A stretch of DNA of 64,000 nt from assembly GCA_031553805.1 (NCBI GenBank), contig JAVBLC010000011.1, positions 1 through 64,000 of the forward strand, in the 5' to 3' direction. The stretch is from JAITVB01 sp031553805. GTDB taxonomy: Bacteria > Bacteroidota > Bacteroidia > Bacteroidales > Rikenellaceae. A model generated the notes under the pieces. The model had not been told where the DNA came from, made no database searches, and saw only the letters and a list, made by a program, of their open reading frames with translations. Position 1 is the stretch's first letter. Each line of letters opens with the position of its first letter. Shown here piece by piece: positions 24,061 through 32,147 of this stretch. A program made the position numbers and the translations under genes.

Positions 24061-24978
24061 ATGACATTCCGTTACGCATTATTGTCTGCCGCCCTGGTTG
24101 CGGCGTCACTGGGGGGCGGCCGGGGGGCGGCCCAAACATCCGGGCAGACCGGGGGGATGGTTCCGGCCGATCCGCAAACAGTTACCGCGCAGGAACAGGT
24201 TCCCGTTTCGATCTGGGACCGAAAACCGTGGCCCGTCAGCCATTATTCAGCCCGTGTGGGTGGATTCTGGGCGCTGAACACCACCGGCATCGGCATCGGC
24301 ACCGACAAAAACCCCTACTCGATCCTCGATTTCGAGAACGACCTGGGCATGAACCGCAATACGGGCAGCCTGCTGCTCAACGTCAATCTCCGGGCCGGAC
24401 GCCACAAGCGCAGCCGGTTCGACCTGTCATATTATTACATCAACCGCAGCAGCACAGCCACCCTCGACAAAGACATTCACTTCGGCGACCACGACTATCC
24501 GGTCGACGCCGAGGTCGACGCTTTTCTGAATACGAATATCGTACGGTTTTCGTATGGGTATGCTTTCCTGTCTTCGCCCAAGGTTGAGTTGGGGGCGTTG
24601 GTCGGGTTGCACGTGCTGGGTTTTCGGGCCGGGATGAGCGCTGTGGGCAACACCCAGCAGTTCAACTACACCGACCGGGCCCGCTTCACGGCGCCGTTGC
24701 CCGACTTCGGGCTGTGGGGCACCTGGGCGTTCCATCGCAACTGGGCGGTGAGCACCGAGGCAGGGTACTTCAGCGTGAAGATCGACAACCTCGACGGACG
24801 CATCCTGAGCGGCTCGCTCTACCTCCAGCGGCGGCTGGGCCCGCATTGGGGCATCGATGTCGGCTATACGCTTTTTGACGTTAAGATCTCGCTCGACCGC
24901 CCGCACATCCAGGGCGACGTCGAATGGCGCTACAACGGGCCGTCGATCACGGCCGTCTACCGGTTCGGAAACAAATAG
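24061..24978 (+). CDS. Outer-membrane beta-barrel protein of unknown function
   Basis: The 305-residue product has a signal peptide ending near GRGAAQ. A short Gln/Thr-rich segment follows and then about 240 residues of barrel-like strands (SHYSARVGGFWALNTTGIGI, FDLSYYYINRSSTATLDKDI, HWGIDVGYTLFDVKISL) ending in AVYRFGN. The start codon at 24061 is well placed. I do not recognise a specific family. The gene stands alone and is followed by repeat modules and a 26-bp hairpin terminator before the convergent TonB-C gene. Confidence 0.75.
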   Translation: MTFRYALLSAALVAASLGGGRGAAQTSGQTGGMVPADPQTVTAQEQVPVSIWDRKPWPVSHYSARVGGFWALNTTGIGIGTDKNPYSILDFENDLGMNRNTGSLLLNVNLRAGRHKRSRFDLSYYYINRSSTATLDKDIHFGDHDYPVDAEVDAFLNTNIVRFSYGYAFLSSPKVELGALVGLHVLGFRAGMSAVGNTQQFNYTDRARFTAPLPDFGLWGTWAFHRNWAVSTEAGYFSVKIDNLDGRILSGSLYLQRRLGPHWGIDVGYTLFDVKISLDRPHIQGDVEWRYNGPSITAVYRFGNK

Positions 24979-25012
24979 GGTGCGTCCCCGGTGCGTCCCC
25001 GCACAGGGAGAT

Positions 25013-25266
25013 TTTTCCCGAGCCAAGTCACCCTCAGGAAAGCGCAACTTTCCCCAAAAATTCTTGCGGCGCTTTTTATAAAAAGCGGCAGTTCCCTCGC
25101 GGAGCCTCCCTCTTGTGCGGCAGCCACACTCCCCAGAGATTTTTATGCCGGATCCGCACCGGCAAGCTTCCAATGCATAAAAATCTCTCGTGCGCGGGCC
25201 AATAAACACGGTGCGGCGGGCAAAAGCCCGCCGCACCGTGTTTATTGGCCCCTCTTCTATTTTTTA
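25013..25266. repeat. Repeat family delta, copy 1, ending in a 26-bp hairpin terminator
   Basis: The order is: GGAAAG (25037-25042) with CTTTCC (25048-25053); a hairpin GGCGCTTTTTATAAAAAGCG around 25069-25087; an arm AGAGATTTTTATGC (25135-25148) pairing with 25175-25188; then a perfect 26-bp stem (25196-25221 with 25226-25251) around an AAAA loop, followed by a T-rich stretch. The first three modules recur at 59081-59240. The last stem must act as a strong terminator for the barrel gene. Confidence 0.8.
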
Positions 25267-25743
25267 TCAAAAGAAATCGATCGGCAGGTTCATCCTCACC
25301 CTTACCGGCTCGCCCGCGCGGGTTCCGGGCGTCCATTTCGGCGACTGGGCAACGACCCGCACCACCTCTGCGCCCATCGAAGGCGTGGGTGCGGAGAGCA
25401 CCTCTATCCCGGCAACCGAACCGTCGGCTTCGACAACAAACGTAACCATTACGCGGCCGCCCTGAAAATCCCGGGCATCGTCCGGGAGCCTGACGCGCCC
25501 CATTACCCACGAGCGAAAAGCGATCACGTCGCCTCGCCGGAACTTGGGCATCACCTCCACCAGATCCAGCAGGGGCTCGGATTCGCCCGGAGGCGGCGCC
25601 TGGCATTCCGTGTTACGGACACTTCGGGGACAAGCGCTTTCGCAGGCAAAGGCGTTATTCCCGGTAGCCAGCAAGACGACAGTTGCCGCTACCACTCCCC
25701 TAAAAATGGGGAAGACACTGAAGAGCAATGATTTTTTGTTCAT
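25267..25743 (-). CDS. TonB C-terminal domain protein
   Basis: The 158-residue product has an N-terminal hydrophobic segment (about 15-33) that acts as signal peptide or anchor. A short Cys-containing linker follows, then a TonB C-terminal domain (PKFRRGDVIAFRSWVMGRVR ... GGRVMVTFVVEADGSVAGIE ... SPKWTPGTRAGEPVRVRMNL). It is shorter than a full TonB and lacks the Pro-rich spanning region, so it may be a periplasmic TonB-like partner rather than the energy transducer itself. It has two Cys near the segment end (FACESACP), which could be oxidised. It is divergent from the efflux operon. Confidence 0.82.
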   Translation of the reverse strand: MNKKSLLFSVFPIFRGVVAATVVLLATGNNAFACESACPRSVRNTECQAPPPGESEPLLDLVEVMPKFRRGDVIAFRSWVMGRVRLPDDARDFQGGRVMVTFVVEADGSVAGIEVLSAPTPSMGAEVVRVVAQSPKWTPGTRAGEPVRVRMNLPIDFF

Positions 25744-25867
25744 TCTTCGGGTAATTTCTCACCTAAATGTATAAAATAAATCTGAGAACGAACAACCTCC
25801 CAAAAAATTATAAAAAAACATAAAAAATCGTGTAACTTTTTCCTTGGGTCAGCGTTAATATAAAAGA

Positions 25868-25922
25868 AATCACGGTTTTCGGGATTTTTTCGTACCGGGA
25901 AACCGTGATTTCCATATCTTTG
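25868..25922 (+). promoter_or_regulatory. Promoter and inverted repeat before the efflux operon
   Basis: TATCTTTG at 25915-25922 is an exact -7 match. Upstream, AATCACGGTTT (25868-25878) and AAACCGTGATT (25900-25910) form an 11-bp perfect inverted repeat with a 21-base spacer covering the -33 region, a plausible operator. No regulator gene is adjacent. Confidence 0.5.
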
Positions 25923-25982
25923 GGGAAATTTTTTCGAAATATCACTTTTCGGCACATCCGGAAAGGCAACAGGGGACACATT

Positions 25983-26726
25983 ATGATCGTACTGGAAAAC
26001 ATCAACAAAACTTACTTCAACGGCTCGCCGTTGCACGTGCTCAAGGGGGTCAACCTCCGGGTTGAAACGGGCGAAATGGTTTCGATCATGGGCGCCTCGG
26101 GATCGGGCAAGTCAACGCTGCTCAACATCCTGGGCATCCTCGACGACTACGAAACGGGCAACTACTACCTCGACGGCACGCTGATCAAGCACCTCAACGA
26201 AACCCAGGCAGCCGACTACCGCAACCGGATGATCGGCTTTATCTTCCAGTCGTTCAACCTGATCAACTACAAAAACGCGATGGAGAACGTCGCCCTGCCG
26301 CTCTACTACAAAGGGGTGTCGCGGCGCAAACGTAACGCGATGGCGCTCGATTTCCTCGAACGCCTCGGTCTGCGCGACTGGGCCGACCATATGCCCAACG
26401 AAATGTCGGGGGGACAGAAACAGCGCGTGGCCATTGCCCGGGCGCTGATCACCAATCCCCGGATCGTGTTGGCCGACGAACCTACGGGGGCGTTGGACAG
26501 CGTCACCTCACAAGAAGTGATGGACCTGCTGCGCGGGGTGAACCGCGACATGGGGATCACGATGATCCTCGTCACCCACGAACGCGAAGTGGCAATGCAG
26601 ACCGAAAAGATCATCCACATCCGCGACGGGGTCATCGGCGAGATCGAAGCGACCGGAAACGGCAAGCCCGAATCGGCCGGCATCATCGTTCCCCCTTTTG
26701 TTGAACCCGCCCTTTCCGCAATCTGA
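25983..26726 (+). CDS. MacB-type ABC exporter ATPase
   Basis: The 247-residue cytoplasmic ATPase has Walker A GASGSGKST (about 37-45), Q-loop FIFQSFNLI, signature MSGGQKQRVAIARAL, Walker B IVLADEPTGALDS and the switch His in VTHE. The sequence belongs to the MacB/LolD/FtsE group. It is the first gene of a five-gene operon with two FtsX-type permeases, a periplasmic adaptor and a TolC-type channel, so it should power tripartite export of macrolide-like compounds, peptides or lipids. The start at 25983 gives MIVLENINKTYF; the open frame upstream is non-coding. Its stop overlaps the next start by one base (TGATG). Confidence 0.93.
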   Translation: MIVLENINKTYFNGSPLHVLKGVNLRVETGEMVSIMGASGSGKSTLLNILGILDDYETGNYYLDGTLIKHLNETQAADYRNRMIGFIFQSFNLINYKNAMENVALPLYYKGVSRRKRNAMALDFLERLGLRDWADHMPNEMSGGQKQRVAIARALITNPRIVLADEPTGALDSVTSQEVMDLLRGVNRDMGITMILVTHEREVAMQTEKIIHIRDGVIGEIEATGNGKPESAGIIVPPFVEPALSAI

Positions 26727-27979
26727 TGAGAGAGCTTTTACAGGAAATATTCGCCACGATGCGCCGCAACAAGTTGCGGACCGTGCTCACGGGTTTCTCC
26801 GTGGCGTGGGGCATCTTCATGCTGATCATCCTGCTCGGGGCCGGCAACGGACTCAAGAACGGGGTGATGTCGAACTTCGCCGACGTGTCGCTCAACTCGG
26901 TGAGCGTTTACGGCGGCTCGACCGAAAAGGCCTACAAGGGGTATCCGCGCGACCGCCGCATCCGCTTCGAACGCGAAGACGTCAACGTGCTCCAGGACCA
27001 GCACGAGCAGAACATCGTCAAGATCACCGGCCGGTTCAATTTGGGAAATAAAATGGCCATCAGCGGCAAGGAATACCTGCCCATCAGCCTGTCGGGCGTC
27101 GAGGCCAACTACACCGAGATCGGGATAATCCGCCTCGAAGAGGGCCGCCTGATCAACCAGACGGACATCGACCAACAGCGCAAGGTACTGGTGATCGAAC
27201 AATACATGACCGAGGCGCTCTTCAAGAACGCCAGCCCGATCGGGCGCGAAGTGGTGATCGACAACGTAACCTATACCGTGGTGGGACGCTACAAAGGCGG
27301 CTCACGGAGCAGCCGACCGACGATCTTCGCCCCGGCCAGTACGCTGCAAAACCTTTACGCCAGCGCCAAGCCCATTTCACAAATCCAGTTCTTGGTCGAC
27401 GGGTTGCCCGACGAAAAGAGCAACGTACAATTCAACAGCGACGTGCGCAGCACATTGGCCGCCCAGCGTTCGTTCGACCCCACCGACGAATGGGCGGTGC
27501 GTATCTCGAATAACCTGCGCGGTTACCTCCAGGCAATGATGATCTTCAACGGGATCAACCTCTTCGTGTGGATCATCGGGCTCGGAACCCTGCTGGCTGG
27601 GATCGTCGGGGTGAGCAACATCATGCTGGTGACCGTGCGCGAACGCACCTCGGAATTCGGCATCCGCAAGTCGATGGGCGCTTCGCCCGCTTCGCTGGTG
27701 GTACTCGTGCTGCTCGAATCGGTGATGATCACAGCCTTCTTCGGCTACATCGGAATGCTGCTCGGCATCGGGGTGATGGAGGCGATCAACTTCCTCCTCG
27801 AAAAACAGGCCGCCACGAGCGACAGCGATATGGTGATCTTCAAAAACCCGACGCTCGATATCGGGGTGGTCATCAGCTCCACGCTGGTGCTGATCATCTC
27901 CGGAATGATCGCCGGTTATGTCCCGGCCCGCCGCGCTGCCCGCCTGAAGACTATCGACGCCATGCGATATAATAAATAA
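26726..27979 (+). CDS. MacB-type ABC exporter permease, first copy
   Basis: The 417-residue protein has four membrane helices in the MacB arrangement. The first is near residues 20-40 (TVLTGFSVAWGIFMLIILLG), followed by a large periplasmic MacB_PCD domain (about 45-280). Three C-terminal helices carry the FtsX motif IGLGTLLAGIVGVSNIMLV and REFG-like RTSEFGIRKSMGASPASL. It pairs with the similar permease that follows, so the complex may be a heterodimer, with the single ATPase serving both. Translation is coupled to the ATPase gene by a one-base overlap. Confidence 0.93.
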   Translation: MRELLQEIFATMRRNKLRTVLTGFSVAWGIFMLIILLGAGNGLKNGVMSNFADVSLNSVSVYGGSTEKAYKGYPRDRRIRFEREDVNVLQDQHEQNIVKITGRFNLGNKMAISGKEYLPISLSGVEANYTEIGIIRLEEGRLINQTDIDQQRKVLVIEQYMTEALFKNASPIGREVVIDNVTYTVVGRYKGGSRSSRPTIFAPASTLQNLYASAKPISQIQFLVDGLPDEKSNVQFNSDVRSTLAAQRSFDPTDEWAVRISNNLRGYLQAMMIFNGINLFVWIIGLGTLLAGIVGVSNIMLVTVRERTSEFGIRKSMGASPASLVVLVLLESVMITAFFGYIGMLLGIGVMEAINFLLEKQAATSDSDMVIFKNPTLDIGVVISSTLVLIISGMIAGYVPARRAARLKTIDAMRYNK

Positions 27980-28013
27980 CGCCAGTAAGCACTTACAACC
28001 TAATCACGCAAAA

Positions 28014-29267
28014 ATGTTCGACTTAGACCGCTGGGAAGAGATCTGGCAGACAATCAACCGAAACCGGACGCGGAGCATCATGACCGCCATGGGCATTTTC
28101 TGGGGATTACTGATGTTGACCACATTAGCCGGCGCCGGGATCGGATTGGAACGGAAGATCCTCTCCAACGTAGAGGGCTTTGCCGCCAACTCGGCTTTCT
28201 TCTTCACCGGCCAGACGAGCGTCCCCTACAAGGGGTTCCGCTCAGGGCGCTACTGGGAGTTCTCGAACGAGGACATGACGGTGATCAAGAACAAGATCGA
28301 CGGGGTCGACTTGGTGGCCGGGATCATCGGAGGCGGTATGGTGAAAGCGATCAGCGGCGAAAAGGAGGGAGAATATTCACTGGTAGGCTATATGCCGGAA
28401 ATGATGCGGATCAATCCCTTATTCATCGAATACGGACGCGAGGTGAACGATCTGGATATGGTCCAGAAGCGCAAGGTGTGCATGATCGGCATCCAAGCTT
28501 ACCGCGAACTCTTTCCGGGGGGAGAAAATCCCGTGGGACAAACCGTCCGGGTCCTGAATAGCTACTTCACTGTGGTTGGGGTTTTCTCGCCGGTGAACCA
28601 CATTTTTATCGGCGGTGACCCCGAGCAAACAATCATCGTGCCCTTCTCTGTCCTGCAACAGATGTACGCGCGGGGCGACGAATTCGATCTGCTGGCCGTC
28701 ACCGGCAAGAAAAACGTCGACATCTCGCAACTCCAGGACCAAATCACCGCCGCCCTCTACAGCCGCCACAACATTGCACCGGACGACAAAAAGGCGATTT
28801 TCGTGGAGAACATCAAGGAGCAGTTCGACATGTTCAACAACCTCTTCCTGGGGCTCCGGTTCCTGACGTGGATCGTCGGGCTGGGAACACTGCTGGCCGG
28901 GATTGTGGGGGTGAGCAACATCATGCTTGTGGTGGTGCGCGAACGGACACAGGAGATAGGCGTGCGGCGCGCGATGGGCGCGCGGCCCTGGAAGATCATT
29001 TCTCAGGTAATGAGCGAAAGTTTCGTGCTGACGTTCGTCGCCGGGATCGGGGGGCTTGCGCTCGGGGTCGGACTGCTGTCGATCGTCGATTCGGTCAGTG
29101 CAACCTCGGCGGCAGCAGAAGGAGAGGTCTTTACCTCGTGGCAGGTGTCGTTCGGCATTGCGATGGGCGCGCTGACGGTACTCGTCCTGGGCGGCCTGCT
29201 GGCAGGGGTCATTCCCGCCATGCGCGCCATGAGCATCAAGGCCGTCGACGCCATCCGCGAAGAATAA
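28014..29267 (+). CDS. MacB-type ABC exporter permease, second copy
   Basis: The 417-residue product has the same length and topology as the preceding permease: N-terminal helix after TINRNRTRSIMTAMGIFWGL, periplasmic domain, then FLTWIVGLGTLLAGIVGVSN and RERTQEIGVRRAMGARPWKI in the C-terminal part. The two copies differ clearly in the periplasmic domain but are close in the FtsX core, consistent with an old duplication into a heterodimer. It lies 34 bases downstream of the first copy and 30 before the adaptor gene. Confidence 0.93.
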   Translation: MFDLDRWEEIWQTINRNRTRSIMTAMGIFWGLLMLTTLAGAGIGLERKILSNVEGFAANSAFFFTGQTSVPYKGFRSGRYWEFSNEDMTVIKNKIDGVDLVAGIIGGGMVKAISGEKEGEYSLVGYMPEMMRINPLFIEYGREVNDLDMVQKRKVCMIGIQAYRELFPGGENPVGQTVRVLNSYFTVVGVFSPVNHIFIGGDPEQTIIVPFSVLQQMYARGDEFDLLAVTGKKNVDISQLQDQITAALYSRHNIAPDDKKAIFVENIKEQFDMFNNLFLGLRFLTWIVGLGTLLAGIVGVSNIMLVVVRERTQEIGVRRAMGARPWKIISQVMSESFVLTFVAGIGGLALGVGLLSIVDSVSATSAAAEGEVFTSWQVSFGIAMGALTVLVLGGLLAGVIPAMRAMSIKAVDAIREE

Positions 29268-29297
29268 ATGAAGAAATAATAATAACCTGAAACCAAT

Positions 29298-30422
29298 ATG
29301 AAAAAGTTTTTCAAAATTTTCCTCGGAGCCCTTTTCGGGATCATCCTGATCGGCACATTCTTTTTCCTGTGGAGCAAAACGCGCCCTGAGAAAGTGGTCT
29401 ACACAATCGTCGAGCCCACTACCGACACCATCGAACGCCGCGCCGTAGCCACCGGCAAGGTCGAACCGCGCGACGAGGTGCTGATCAAACCCCAGATTTC
29501 GGGAATCGTTTCCGACGTCTATTTTGAAGCAGGCCAGATGATCCGCATCGGCGAGGTGATCGCCAAGGTAAAGGTTATCCCCGAAATGGGCGCGCTCAAC
29601 AACGCCCAGTCGCGGGTGAAGCTGGCCCAGATCGCCCTCGAGCAGACCGAACGCGACTACGGCCGGGTGAAGCTGCTTTTCGACCAGGGCGTCGTGTCGA
29701 AAGAAGAACACGAAAAAGCACTGACCGAACTCACCCGTTCGCGCGAAGACCTGCAAACGGCCCAGGACAACTTCGAAATCGTACAGAACGGGGTCTCGAG
29801 CCGCAGCTCGGAACTGAGCAACACCCAGATCCGCTCGACGATCACCGGGATGATCCTCGACGTGCCGATCAAAGTCGGCAACTCGGTGATCCAGTCCAAC
29901 ACGTTCAACGACGGGACGACCATCGCTTCGGTAGCCGACCTGGGCGACATGATCTTTCGCGGCAAGATGGACGAAACGGAAGTAGGCCGGCTGAAGGAAG
30001 GGATGCCCGTGAAGGTGGCCATCGGCGCGATGCAGGACGTGTTGCTCGACGCCACGCTCGAATATATCTCGCCCAAAGGGGTGGAAGAGAACGGCATCGT
30101 GCTCTTCGAGATCAAGGCCGCCACGAAAGTGCCTGACAGCCTCTACGTGCGGGCCGGCTACAGCGCCAACGCCGAGATCGTGATCGACCGCCGCGCCGGC
30201 GTGCTGACTGTGCCCGAAAGCACCGTCGAATTTGCAGGCGACAGCTCGTTCGTCTACAAACTCACCAGCGCACCGGACGCTTCGGAGCAGACCTTTGAAA
30301 AGACCCCGGTGAAACTCGGCCTGTCGAACGGTATCAACGTCGAAGTGCTCACCGGCCTGGTGGGTAACGAAAAACTGCGCGGCATCCGCGAGGTCAAAGG
30401 CGCCAAAAAAGCCCAACCCTAA
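29298..30422 (+). CDS. MacA/HlyD-type periplasmic adaptor
   Basis: The 374-residue protein has an N-terminal membrane helix (about 7-27), a lipoyl half (GKVEPRDEVLIKPQISGIVS), a coiled-coil hairpin (about 95-165, RVKLAQIALEQTERDYGRVK), the second lipoyl half, a beta-barrel domain (GDMIFRGKMDETEVGRLKEG) and a membrane-proximal domain. It connects the inner-membrane permease to the TolC-type channel encoded 29 bases downstream. The order ATPase, permease, permease, adaptor, channel gives a whole tripartite exporter in one operon. Confidence 0.93.
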   Translation: MKKFFKIFLGALFGIILIGTFFFLWSKTRPEKVVYTIVEPTTDTIERRAVATGKVEPRDEVLIKPQISGIVSDVYFEAGQMIRIGEVIAKVKVIPEMGALNNAQSRVKLAQIALEQTERDYGRVKLLFDQGVVSKEEHEKALTELTRSREDLQTAQDNFEIVQNGVSSRSSELSNTQIRSTITGMILDVPIKVGNSVIQSNTFNDGTTIASVADLGDMIFRGKMDETEVGRLKEGMPVKVAIGAMQDVLLDATLEYISPKGVEENGIVLFEIKAATKVPDSLYVRAGYSANAEIVIDRRAGVLTVPESTVEFAGDSSFVYKLTSAPDASEQTFEKTPVKLGLSNGINVEVLTGLVGNEKLRGIREVKGAKKAQP

Positions 30423-30451
30423 CCGTCGAACTAACCGCTAAACGAACGGAT

Positions 30452-31804
30452 ATGAAAAAAATAACCCGCGTTGCCGCCGGATGTGCGGCCCTGCTCCTGC
30501 TTGCCGGCACCGCCTCGGCCCAGGGGGGGTGGACGCTCCAGCAGTGTATCGACTACGCGATCGAGAACAACACCACCGTCCAGCAACGGATGCTCCAACA
30601 GCAAGACCAAGAGATCTCGCTCAACACCTCGCGCAACAGCCGCCTGCCGAACCTCACGGCTAACGCCAGCGAGAACCTCAGCTTCGGCCGCAGCGCCGGA
30701 CGCGACGGGGTCTATACCGACGTGACCCGTGCCTCCTCCTCGGCCGGGATCAACACGAGCGTTCCCGTTTTTGCCGGCTTCCGGATCAAGAACGACATCG
30801 CCGCCCGCGAGTTCGACCTTCAGGCGGCCCTCCACGACCTGGCCCGCGTCAAGGACGACGTGGCGGTCAACGTCACTTCCCTCTACCTCCAGGTGCTCTT
30901 TAACAAAGAACTCCTCGGCGTGGCCCAAAGCCAGGTCGAATTGAGCCGCGAACAGGTCGAACGCAGCCAGAAGCTGTTCGAAGCCGGACGCAGCGCCGAA
31001 TCGGCCGTCTACGAAAGCCGCGCCCTGCTGGCCAAAGACGAACTGGTGCTGGTGCAGGCTGAGAATTCGCTCACCCTCTCGCTGTTAGACATCGCCCAGG
31101 CCCTCAACCTGCCCGAAACCGCCGGATTCGACATCAAGGCCCCGCTGCTCGACCAACTCCGGGTCAACGCCCTGAGCAACCTCGAAGCACCGGGAACCAT
31201 CTTCGACTATGCCGTCGTCACCCGCCCGATGATCCTCGCCGAACAAAGCCGCCTCGAAAGCAGCCGCAAGACGCTCGGTATCGCCAAAGCCTACCGCTAC
31301 CCCCAAATCTCGCTCGGAGCCGGGTATAGCAACAGCTACTACTACTCGTTCTCCGATAACGCCACCAACCTGCAGTTCATGGATCAGATCAAAAACAACG
31401 GCAGCGAGTCGATCGGCCTCAACCTCAGCATCCCGATCTTCAACCGCCTCGCCACCCGCAACCAGATCCGCAGCGCAAACCTCAACATCCAAAGCCGCGA
31501 ACTGACCCTGACCGAAGCCGAACGCACCTTGCGCAAAGAGATCGAACAGGCCTACTACAACGCCTCGGCCGCCTACAAAAAATTCCAGTCGGCCGGCGAA
31601 TCGGCCGAAGCCGCACGCATCGCCTTCCGCTACGAAGAGGAAAAAGCAACCGCCGGACGATCGACCACATTCGACTATAACGACGCCAAAACACGCCTCG
31701 AACGCTCCGAATCCGAAATGATCCAGGCCAAATACGAATTCATCTTCCGTCGCAAAATCCTCGACTTCTACGCCGGAACCCCCCTCGACTTCGAAGTGTA
31801 CTAA
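30452..31804 (+). CDS. TolC family outer-membrane efflux channel
   Basis: The 450-residue protein has a signal peptide ending in GTASAQ. Two repeats of the outer-membrane efflux domain follow. The first begins GWTLQQCIDYAIENNTTVQQ and the second near PGTIFDYAVVTRPMILAEQS; each has long alpha-helical stretches (VELSREQVERSQKLFEAGRS) that form the periplasmic tunnel. The YAIENN and ARV-type motifs are typical. It is the last gene of the efflux operon. Its stop is followed by a repeat element with a 28-bp hairpin that probably terminates transcription from both sides. Confidence 0.93.
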   Translation: MKKITRVAAGCAALLLLAGTASAQGGWTLQQCIDYAIENNTTVQQRMLQQQDQEISLNTSRNSRLPNLTANASENLSFGRSAGRDGVYTDVTRASSSAGINTSVPVFAGFRIKNDIAAREFDLQAALHDLARVKDDVAVNVTSLYLQVLFNKELLGVAQSQVELSREQVERSQKLFEAGRSAESAVYESRALLAKDELVLVQAENSLTLSLLDIAQALNLPETAGFDIKAPLLDQLRVNALSNLEAPGTIFDYAVVTRPMILAEQSRLESSRKTLGIAKAYRYPQISLGAGYSNSYYYSFSDNATNLQFMDQIKNNGSESIGLNLSIPIFNRLATRNQIRSANLNIQSRELTLTEAERTLRKEIEQAYYNASAAYKKFQSAGESAEAARIAFRYEEEKATAGRSTTFDYNDAKTRLERSESEMIQAKYEFIFRRKILDFYAGTPLDFEVY

Positions 31805-31825
31805 ACCCGAGAGCCGGAGAGAACT

Positions 31826-32140
31826 GCGGCTTTTTGTAAAAAGCAGCACCAACCGAGGTCGCCGAAGGCAGGCGAGCTCAGCGGAGCTAAAAACTTTTCT
31901 GGAAAGCTGCGCTTTCCTTGACCTACCTTGCTTAGATTTTAAAAGGGTTTATAAGAAGGGCCCCTTTTCCCGTATCGCTTCGAAATTTCGAGCGTTACGA
32001 TGGAAAAGGGGCCCTTCTTATAAACCCTTATAGGGTCCGAGTAAAGTAAGTCCGGAGAAACGAAGTTTTGCTTCGCAGAGCTCCGCTTCGCTACGGTTCT
32101 CAGTAAAATTTTTGGGGCGCCTTTTTATAAAAAGGCGCAG
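31826..32140. repeat. Repeat family beta, copy 1, with a perfect 28-bp hairpin
   Basis: Modules in order: a hairpin with core GGCTTTTTGTAAAAAGC near 31828; GGAAAGC/GCTTTCC at 31901-31917; a perfect 28-bp stem (31943-31970 with 32002-32029) whose loop holds CGAAATTTCG and a further stem; a GAAACGAAGTTT segment; and GCGCCTTTTTATAAAAAGGC near 32118-32137. All modules recur in order at 52290-52545 with different but paired stem bases. It lies between the convergent tolC-type gene and ppdK. Confidence 0.85.
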
Positions 32141-32147
32141 TCCCCTC

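Noticed and set aside
28419..30416. Open frame of 665 codons antisense to the efflux permease and adaptor genes
   Set aside because: It spans two real genes in antisense and is rich in His, Asp and Phe as antisense shadows are; no signal or motif.
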